Shown: positions 1 through 4,622 of the stretch, in pieces | Numbering within the stretch: position 1 is the first letter of the stretch | Layout of the letters: each line of letters opens with the position of its first letter | Assembly (NCBI GenBank): GCA_030037405.1 | Contig: JASHRK010000120.1 | Span: 1 to 5,943, forward strand | Source: Acidimicrobiales bacterium | Lineage (GTDB): Bacteria; Actinomycetota; Acidimicrobiia; Acidimicrobiales; Bog-793 | Length of the DNA: 5,943 nt | Reading direction: 5' to 3' | The notes under the pieces: model-generated | Databases searched by the model: none | What the model saw: only the letters and a program-made list of their open reading frames with translations | Told to the model about the DNA's origin: nothing | Translations under genes and position numbers: made by a program

Positions 1-73
1 TGCCCGAATCCTGCTCCCGCAAGGTAGCCGGAGAATGACGGGAAGCCGGAGTGTGCAGGAATCTCGCGTGACA

Positions 74-110
74 TTTTCTATAAATATCCGTTAATTACTT
101 GAATTGTCTG
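74..110 (-). promoter_or_regulatory. possible leaderless promoter reading toward the left edge
   Basis: On the minus strand CAGACA (110-105) is followed after 18 bp by TATTTA (86-81), and six bases later by an ATG at 74-72. That spacing would place the transcription start at or next to the ATG, as in leaderless actinobacterial genes. The 24 codons from this ATG to the window edge contain no stop. The boxes match the sigma-70 consensus only partly (4/6 and 3/6), and AT-rich DNA gives such matches by chance, so this is a weak call. Confidence 0.2.
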
Positions 111-130
111 CTATTGCTTGAATTGCCTGC
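98..130. repeat. 14-nt direct repeat pair in an AT-rich island
   Basis: CTTGAATTG followed by TCTGC (98-111) recurs as CTTGAATTG followed by CCTGC (117-130), a period of 19 bp with one mismatch in 14. The second copy runs straight into the CCTGC tandem, so the pentamer array may have grown from its last five bases. The surrounding DNA (about 70-125) is far richer in A+T than the rest of the window. No function is evident. Confidence 0.7.
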
Positions 131-155
131 CCTGCCCTGCCCTGCCCTGCCCTGC
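126..155. repeat. (CCTGC)6 pentanucleotide tandem repeat
   Basis: Six exact, uninterrupted copies of CCTGC occupy 126-155, followed by an altered copy CCTGG (156-160). A perfect pentamer array of this length is prone to slipped-strand copy change. It lies outside any supported gene, more than 260 bp beyond the stop of the decarboxylase, so a copy change would not shift a recognised reading frame. It could alter promoter spacing if a gene starts to the left. Confidence 0.9.
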
Positions 156-189
156 CCTGGCTGGCGGCGGGCGCCTTCTCCAGCGACAT

Positions 190-211
190 CGTGGACATAA
201 GACGCGCATGC
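190..211. repeat. degenerate half-copy of the palindromic element (copy A)
   Basis: CGTGGACAT (190-198), a four-base spacer, then CGCGCATGC (203-211) gives one half of the element seen complete at 228-265 and 320-357. Its first nine bases are the exact reverse complement of 258-266, the right end of copy B, so copy A resembles an inverted right half of B more than a left half. The right arm that would complete it is absent, which suggests a decayed or truncated copy. Confidence 0.6.
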
Positions 212-227
212 CAGGCCGTTGCGTTCT

Positions 228-265
228 GTGGACGTGAGTGCGCGCATGCGCGGTGAAATGTCCAC
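228..265. repeat. 38-nt palindromic element, copy B
   Basis: GTGGAC (228-233) and GTCCAC (260-265) form the outer arms, and CGCGCATGCGCG (241-252) is a perfect 12-nt palindrome at the exact centre. The 7-nt segments between arm and core are almost unpaired in this copy. The left part belongs to a 31-nt stretch (222-252) that recurs without mismatch at 314-344. It lies in the 3' flank of the decarboxylase gene. It could act as an extragenic palindrome, a protein-binding dyad or an RNA hairpin; the sequence alone does not decide. Confidence 0.75.
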
Positions 266-319
266 GCTTTGTGGTCGGGGGCGGCGGGGGGGCGTGAGGC
301 ACACCCGACGTCTCGTTCT

Positions 320-357
320 GTGGACGTGAGTGCGCGCATGCGCGTACTCAGGTCCAC
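320..357. repeat. 38-nt near-perfect palindromic element, copy C; possible decarboxylase terminator
   Basis: GTGGAC (320-325) pairs with GTCCAC (352-357), and the pairing continues through TGAGT/ACTCA to the central CGCGCATGCGCG (333-344). Only two symmetric position pairs are mismatched over 38 nt. In a transcript of the minus-strand decarboxylase this would be the first stable hairpin, 65 nt after the stop codon. No U-run follows it, so it is not a canonical intrinsic terminator, though hairpins without a U-tract are proposed as terminators in high-GC actinobacteria. The 31-nt direct repeat it shares with copy B (period 92 bp) argues for a repeated element rather than a simple terminator. 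Confidence 0.75.
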
Positions 358-422
358 GAAGTGCAATAGCGGGGATAGTCAGCCGGCGGAGGCGCCGTTC
401 ACTGTCTCCGGTCAGCTCATGG

Positions 423-1847
423 TCAGCTCGGATGCCTGCGCCCACTCGCTGGTGGTGCCAGCTCGTCGAGCAGCCTCCAGAGCTCGTCGACATGGTCCTC
501 GTCCGTCCAAGTTCCTCCGATCGAGCAGCGGATCGTGAAGCGCCCGGCGAGGACGGTGTGGCTGAGGAGCACGCGCCTCGAGGCGTTGAGGTCGTGGAGA
601 AGCTCTTCGGTCGCCTCGTCACCACCTACGTGGGCAAAACACAGCAGGTTCAGAGCAGGCGGGGCGCAGAACACGAACCGCTCGTCGCCCTCGAGCCGCT
701 CTGCCAGGGCCGCCGTGAGGGCGAGGTGGTTGCGGAGGTGACGCCTGAGCCCTTCGGCCCCGTAGGCGCGCAGCACGAACCAGAGCTTGAGTGCCCGGAA
801 GCGGCGACCGAGGGGGATCTGCCAGTCGCGGTAGTCGACGACGGCGCCTGACGAGGTGGCGGCGTTGCGCAGGTACTCCGGCGTCACCGAGAGCGCCTCG
901 ATCAAGGCGGAGCGGTCTTTCACGTAGAAGCAGTCGCAGTCGAAGTTCGTGAGGAGCCACTTGTGCGGGTTGAACGCGTAGCTGTCGGCGAGCTCGATCC
1001 CCTCCTGGAACCCGCGGAGCTCCGGGCAGATGGCGGCAGACCCGGCCATCGCCGCGTCGACATGGAGCCACAGGCCTTCGCGCTGGCATACGGTGCCGAC
1101 GGAGGCGAGCGGGTCGAAGGCCATCGACGAGGTCGATCCCGAGGTAGCGAGGGCAAGGCAGGGAGCGAGTCCGGCAGCTCTGTCCCCGTGCACCATCGTC
1201 GCCAGGGCGTGAGGGTCCATCGAGAAGTCCGCCCGCACAGGCACCGTGCGGAGCTGCTCGGCGGCGAAGCCCGCCACCTTTGCCCCCTTCGGGAACGACG
1301 AGTGGGCCTCTGAGCTGGCGTAGAGGCGGAGCTGTTCGAGACGGGCGCCCCCGGCGAGCGAGCGCTCCCGAGCCGCCACGATGGCGCACAAGGTGGCAGA
1401 GGAAGCCGAGTCCTGGATGACGCCCCCACCTGTGCCCTGCGACGAGAAGTGCCGAGGGAGCCCGAGTAGGTCGACGAGCCAGTCGAGAACGACCATCTCG
1501 AGCTCGGTGCAGGCCGGGCTCGTCGCCCAGAGCATCCCGTTCACCCCCAGACCGGCCGAGACGAGCTCACCGAGGATCGCAGGCGGGCAGGAGCTGCTCG
1601 GGAAGTAGGCGAAGAAACCAGGAGATTGCCAGTGGGTGATCCCTGGCATCACCACCCGGTCGAGGTCGGCAAGGATCTCCTCGAACGGCTCCGGGTGCTC
1701 GGGCGCCTTCGCCGGCAGCCGTCTCGCGATCTCGCCCGGCGCGACGTCTGGCGAGACCGGGTAGCTGCCGACGTCTTCGAGATAGCGAGCCACCCATTCG
1801 AGAGCGGCTGCTCCGTCGGAGCGCAAGGTTGCGGCCTTCACGACCAT
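423..1847 (-). CDS. aromatic-L-amino-acid decarboxylase (PLP-dependent, group II)
   Basis: Predicted cytosolic pyridoxal-phosphate enzyme that removes CO2 from an aromatic amino acid (tyrosine, DOPA, tryptophan or 5-hydroxytryptophan class) to give an amine. Residues are numbered from ATG 1847, giving 474 aa against 480 for human DOPA decarboxylase. PGITHWQSPGFFAYFP (about 67-82) is the family N-terminal signature. His182 (AHSS) should stack on PLP, Asp264 (HVDAA) should bind the pyridine nitrogen, and Lys296 (NPHKW) is the Schiff-base lysine. Tyr325 (PEYLRN) sits on the catalytic loop and Gly347 in PLGRRFR. These match human H192, D271, K303 and Y332 with a near-constant offset, which also supports this start. 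GAGGG lies four bases upstream of the ATG. In-frame starts at 1931 and 1991 would add a Gly/Ala/Glu-rich tail absent from the family. The stop is TGA at 425-423. Family assignment is very secure; the substrate is not. The gene lies 196 bp after the c-di-GMP gene on the same strand. Confidence 0.95.
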   Translation of the reverse strand: MVVKAATLRSDGAAALEWVARYLEDVGSYPVSPDVAPGEIARRLPAKAPEHPEPFEEILADLDRVVMPGITHWQSPGFFAYFPSSSCPPAILGELVSAGLGVNGMLWATSPACTELEMVVLDWLVDLLGLPRHFSSQGTGGGVIQDSASSATLCAIVAARERSLAGGARLEQLRLYASSEAHSSFPKGAKVAGFAAEQLRTVPVRADFSMDPHALATMVHGDRAAGLAPCLALATSGSTSSMAFDPLASVGTVCQREGLWLHVDAAMAGSAAICPELRGFQEGIELADSYAFNPHKWLLTNFDCDCFYVKDRSALIEALSVTPEYLRNAATSSGAVVDYRDWQIPLGRRFRALKLWFVLRAYGAEGLRRHLRNHLALTAALAERLEGDERFVFCAPPALNLLCFAHVGGDEATEELLHDLNASRRVLLSHTVLAGRFTIRCSIGGTWTDEDHVDELWRLLDELAPPASGRRHPS

Positions 1848-1851
1848 GTCG

Positions 1852-1856
1852 CCCTC
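1852..1856 (-). promoter_or_regulatory. ribosome binding site deciding the decarboxylase start
   Basis: The minus strand reads GAGGG then CGAC then ATG (1847-1845). The spacer of four bases is a little short but workable. The alternative upstream ATGs at 1931 and 1991 have no comparable purine run at a suitable distance, which together with family length favours the 1847 start. Confidence 0.5.
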
Positions 1857-1860
1857 GGCC

Positions 1861-1892
1861 GCCTCGCCGGCGCCAGGCGCCTCGCCGGCGCC
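1861..1892. repeat. 18-bp tandem repeat just upstream of the decarboxylase start
   Basis: GCCTCGCCGGCGCC occurs at 1861-1874 and again at 1879-1892, a period of 18 bp with a 4-bp linker (AGGC). The period is a multiple of three. In the decarboxylase frame it would read GAGEAP then GAGEA, so if translation began at 1931 the protein would have a low-complexity tail. With the preferred start at 1847 it lies in the leader. GGCGCC palindromes inside it could fold in RNA close to the ribosome binding site. Confidence 0.7.
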
Positions 1893-1955
1893 GTCTCGGG
1901 TCGGGTTCCGCGGCACCCCCCAGTCTCTCATGCCGGCCGGCGCGGGTGGCGAGTA

Positions 1956-2004
1956 GTAGTGGTAGAGGTTGTCGCCTCCTCGGGACGACAACCTCTACCA
2001 CTAC
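1956..2004 (-). terminator. perfect 19-bp inverted repeat, possible terminator or attenuator
   Basis: GTAGTGGTAGAGGTTGTCG (1956-1974) is the exact reverse complement of 1986-2004, with an 11-nt loop (1975-1985) in which TCC/GGA could pair further. In the minus-strand transcript the hairpin begins 40 nt after the TAA of the c-di-GMP gene and ends 108 nt before the decarboxylase ATG. No U-run follows it; the next bases are TACTACTCGCC, so it is not a textbook intrinsic terminator. The arms are only about half G+C, below the surrounding DNA, and show no mismatch, so the symmetry looks maintained or recent. Alternatives are a DNA dyad for a regulator or the footprint of a small inverted-repeat element. 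Confidence 0.55.
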
Positions 2005-2043
2005 GCCTTGCGAGCGCAGCCCCCAGCCCGGCTCGGGCGGGGC

Positions 2044-4491
2044 TTAGGCGTCCGAGGTGACGAAGTGGCTGAGGAGGAACTCCTCGAGGGCATCCGGCTC
2101 GAGGGGGCGGGCGAAGAGGTACCCCTGCCCGCAATCGCAGCCCGCCTCGACGAGCCGAGCCAGCTGGCCGTCCGTCTCGATCCCCTCCGCCGTCGTCTTC
2201 AAGCCGAGCACTCGCCCCAGCTGGACGAGGGTGCGGATGAGCGCTCCCCCGTCCGTGGGCGCCACGGCGCCGGAGATGAAGGAGCGGTCGATCTTCAGCT
2301 CGTCGACCGGGAATTGCTGCAGGTAGGCGAGAGACGAGTAGCCGGTGCCGAAGTCGTCGACGGCGAGCTTGACGCCGAGCTCCTTCAGCTGGGCGAGCCT
2401 CCTCACCGTCACGTGCGTGTCGCGCATGATGGTGCTCTCGGTGATCTCGAGGGTGAGCATCCCCGGCTCGAGCCCCGAGCGCTCGAGGCTGCGTTGCACC
2501 GTCGACACGAGCGAGTCGGACTCGAGCTGGCGAGCGGACACGTTGACCGACACGCCCACCGTCCTGAAGCCGCGCTCTTGCCAGGCGCTTGCCTGGCGGC
2601 AGCTCTCTTCGAGCACGATGCTCCCGACGGCGGCGATGAGCCCGGACTCCTCCAGGGTCGGGACGAAGGCGGCGGGCAGGATCTCGCCTCTCGACGGGTG
2701 GTTCCAGCGCACGAGCGCCTCCGCCTTCACGACCGTGCCGTCGTCGAGCTTCAGGATCGGTTGGTAGACGACCCGGAACTGGCTGAGGGCGACGGCGGCT
2801 CGCAGCTCGTTCTCGAGCTCGACCCGATCGGACAGGGTGGAGTGCAGGGCGGGGTCGAAGATGACGTACTGGTTCTGGCCCCGAGACTTCGCCTCGTAGA
2901 GGGCGACGTCGGCATCTCTCAGGAGCTGTTCGGCGTTCGCCCGCAGCCCCGTCGCCACGCCGATGCTGGCGCCGACCGAGATGTTGTGGGTGCCTGCGAG
3001 ATGGTAGGGCTCGTTGAGGACTCCGAGGAGGCGCTCGGCGATGAGGTCGGCTCCGGCCGCCACCGAGGTGCCTTCGGCGAGGATGACGAACTCGTCGCCG
3101 CCGAGGCGGCCCACGCTGTCGGAGGCACGTGTCGTCACTTCGAAGCGCCTTGCCACCGCCTGCAGCAGCTCGTCGCCGACGTCGTGGCCGAACGAGTCGT
3201 TTATGTACTTGAAGCCGTCGAGGTCGACGATGAGGACGGCGATGGGGAGACGGTCCCTCTCCGCGCGGGCCAGCATCTGTCTCGCCCGATCGAAGATGAG
3301 CGTCCGGTTGGGCAATCCCGTGAGACCGTCGTGGAGAGCCTGGTGCTCGAGCTCGGTCGTGCGCTTGTCCACGAGATCGAGGGCTCGGGAACGGGATCTG
3401 CTCAGCATCCGGATGAGAAGGAACAGGAGGACGGAGACGAGGATCCCGCCCGCGAGGACGGCGAGGCCTTGGTCCGAGGCCGAGAAACCCGCGTCGGTGG
3501 CCGGTGTCGTGAGGATCGCCATCCAACCTTTGCCGAGGTCGAGCCTTTCCGATGTCGAGCCGGCGGGAACCCGTCCCCCCGGATAGACGACCGATGTCGT
3601 GCCGTTCGGGTTGCGGTACTCGAGCGTGACCGTCGCGTGCGGGTCGTCTCGCAGGATCGGCTCGACGATCTCGGAGGAGTCGAAGAGGCTGAGGACCCAA
3701 CCGCGAAGTTGTCTCAACCGGGAAGCGGTCGTTGCCGGTACGACCCCTCCTCGGTACACGGGTGAGAAGACGGCCATGAGCCCGCTCTTGTCGAGAAGCG
3801 GGGTCGGGGAGATGTGGGGTGCGCCGACGACAGGTTCGTCGAACAGCGTGGCGAGAGAGACGACGGTCGCTCGCCCGGTCGAAGCTGCCAGCTTGAGCGG
3901 TTTCCGCGTGTGCTGCGCGCAGTAGTCGAAGTCGGGGTTGACGAACTCGGCGAAGCGGACGAGCAGAGAGGCTGTGATGTGGGGTGGGAGCTCTGCATAG
4001 CCGTAGCGCGTGAGGCAGTATTGCGGCCGATTGCCCGGAGGCGTGACCGAGAACGACCCTGTTATCGGGAGCCCGAAGGGCGGATCTGCCCTCGTCTCTT
4101 CGGCGAATTGGTGGAGACGATCGCGAGGGACGACTTGCAGGTAGACGAGGCCGAACACGCCGGGATAGCCGACGCGCGTGTCGAGTGTCCCGAACCATCT
4201 CGCCAACTGGCCGTTCGTGATTTGAGGCATGGTGCTCAATAGGGTGCTCGCCATGCTGGTGAAGTCGCCGTCCCTTTCGAGCGAGCTCGTCAAGGTGGCG
4301 GAGGCGTCGGCCGCCGTCCGCTTTGTTGCTTGGTCCTGTTGCGTCTCGACATAGGAGCGCCATGTCCCGCCGCCAAGAAGAGAGGCGACGACACCTATCA
4401 GGAGGGTGGCAAAGGCGAGCAGCATCCAACGACGACCGTGCTGACGACCGCTCGGCGGTGCGTCAGTCGAGGTGCGTGACGCAGATCGCAC
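2044..4491 (-). CDS. membrane-bound CHASE-like sensor, GGDEF-EAL c-di-GMP synthase/phosphodiesterase
   Basis: 815-aa protein predicted to make and break cyclic di-GMP at the cytoplasmic face in response to an external signal. A 22-residue basic N-terminus precedes TM1 (about 23-42). The extracytoplasmic region (44-341) has CHASE-type features: RVGYPGVFGLVYLQVVPRDR at 106-125 and a downstream SPVYRGG segment. TM2 (about 342-363) leads through a helical linker (364-384) to the GGDEF domain: DLDGFKYIND (423-432), GGDEF at 464-468, and an RxxD inhibitory site at 455-458, five residues before it. The EAL domain keeps Glu591 (EALVRW), Asn650 (NVSA), the ITE motif (683-685), Asp712-Asp713 (DDFGTG), Lys733, Glu769 (AEGIE) and Gln789. 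Both activities therefore look intact, and which dominates cannot be told. Cys159 and Cys191 are the only cysteines I see in the sensor. The start is GTG at 4491-4489, without a clear Shine-Dalgarno; ATG 4425 (Met23) would remove most of the cytoplasmic tail. The stop is TAA. Confidence 0.95.
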   Translation of the reverse strand: MRSASRTSTDAPPSGRQHGRRWMLLAFATLLIGVVASLLGGGTWRSYVETQQDQATKRTAADASATLTSSLERDGDFTSMASTLLSTMPQITNGQLARWFGTLDTRVGYPGVFGLVYLQVVPRDRLHQFAEETRADPPFGLPITGSFSVTPPGNRPQYCLTRYGYAELPPHITASLLVRFAEFVNPDFDYCAQHTRKPLKLAASTGRATVVSLATLFDEPVVGAPHISPTPLLDKSGLMAVFSPVYRGGVVPATTASRLRQLRGWVLSLFDSSEIVEPILRDDPHATVTLEYRNPNGTTSVVYPGGRVPAGSTSERLDLGKGWMAILTTPATDAGFSASDQGLAVLAGGILVSVLLFLLIRMLSRSRSRALDLVDKRTTELEHQALHDGLTGLPNRTLIFDRARQMLARAERDRLPIAVLIVDLDGFKYINDSFGHDVGDELLQAVARRFEVTTRASDSVGRLGGDEFVILAEGTSVAAGADLIAERLLGVLNEPYHLAGTHNISVGASIGVATGLRANAEQLLRDADVALYEAKSRGQNQYVIFDPALHSTLSDRVELENELRAAVALSQFRVVYQPILKLDDGTVVKAEALVRWNHPSRGEILPAAFVPTLEESGLIAAVGSIVLEESCRQASAWQERGFRTVGVSVNVSARQLESDSLVSTVQRSLERSGLEPGMLTLEITESTIMRDTHVTVRRLAQLKELGVKLAVDDFGTGYSSLAYLQQFPVDELKIDRSFISGAVAPTDGGALIRTLVQLGRVLGLKTTAEGIETDGQLARLVEAGCDCGQGYLFARPLEPDALEEFLLSHFVTSDA

Positions 4492-4504
4492 GAAAGTGTA
4501 TATC
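4476..4504 (+). promoter_or_regulatory. candidate promoter for the metallophosphoesterase gene
   Basis: GTGACG (4476-4481) and TATATC (4499-4504) are separated by 17 bp and each match the sigma-70 consensus at four of six positions. Transcription would begin near 4511, leaving a leader of about 110 nt before ATG 4623. The boxes overlap the first codons of the divergent c-di-GMP gene. The TATATC motif stands out because the region is otherwise GC-rich, but no experimental signal is visible in sequence. Confidence 0.3.
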
Positions 4505-4525
4505 GGCGCTTAACGACCTGGTCTG
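4495..4525 (-). promoter_or_regulatory. candidate promoter for the c-di-GMP gene, possibly leaderless
   Basis: On the minus strand TATACA (4502-4497) lies five bases before the GTG start at 4491, with TACACT (4500-4495, fitting TAnnnT) overlapping it. Transcription would start at or next to the GTG, which would explain why no Shine-Dalgarno is seen. The -35 match is poor (CAGACC at 4525-4520, 17-bp spacing, 3/6). The same TATA core serves the plus-strand candidate, so the two promoters would overlap. Confidence 0.3.
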
Positions 4526-4622
4526 TAGTGGTCTTTGCGGGCGCATGAAGACTGCACGATCGCTCGCATTTGCCCGGCAGTAGGCGGCCGGTCGAAGATG
4601 AGCCTATGGACCGCCCGGCATC

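Larger units (their letters stand above)
1..422. other. repeat-rich intergenic region without a convincing gene
   Basis: No reading frame here looks like a protein. The open frames on the minus strand between about 95 and 625 are built from repeats (GRAGQGRAG from the CCTGC tandem, MRALTSTER-like peptides from the palindromes) and run antisense or out of frame into the decarboxylase. The stretch holds an AT-rich island (about 70-125), two 14-nt direct repeats, a CCTGC tandem, a cluster of palindromic elements (190-357) and a G-rich tract (277-292). Positions 1-74 are open in one minus frame (ATG at 74) and positions 2-94 in one plus frame (TAA at 92-94). Either could be the edge of a gene outside the window, and the sequence does not decide between them. 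Confidence 0.7.

Noticed and set aside
1..25. CCGAATCCTGC near the left edge, reminiscent of a tRNA T-arm and acceptor end
   Set aside because: The loop lacks the invariant TTCGAAT form, and the rest of the tRNA would lie outside the window; too little to support a tRNA.
272..300. G-rich tract considered as a G-quadruplex
   Set aside because: Only two long G-runs (277-281 and 286-292) with a GG between; it does not give four separate GGG runs without forcing the loops.
190..357. Repeats considered as a CRISPR array
   Set aside because: Only two full copies plus one partial, 92 bp apart, with long palindromic symmetry and no regular spacers; no cas gene is present.
95..625. Minus-strand open frame of 176 codons covering the repeat region
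   Set aside because: Its composition comes from the CCTGC tandem and the palindromes plus an out-of-frame part of the decarboxylase; no domain-like sequence and low complexity at the end.
1969..3765. Plus-strand open frame of 598 codons antisense to the c-di-GMP gene
   Set aside because: Asp/Glu/Arg/Val-rich antisense shadow typical of high-GC coding DNA, with no recognisable domain.
1928..4429. Minus-strand open frame of 833 codons overlapping the c-di-GMP gene
   Set aside because: Arg/Pro-rich out-of-frame translation with no motifs. The overlapping 815-aa frame carries complete GGDEF and EAL domains, so this is a GC-rich shadow.
4587..4615. CGGTC/GACCG inverted repeat before the phosphoesterase start
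   Set aside because: A 5-bp stem with a 15-nt loop is expected by chance in GC-rich DNA.
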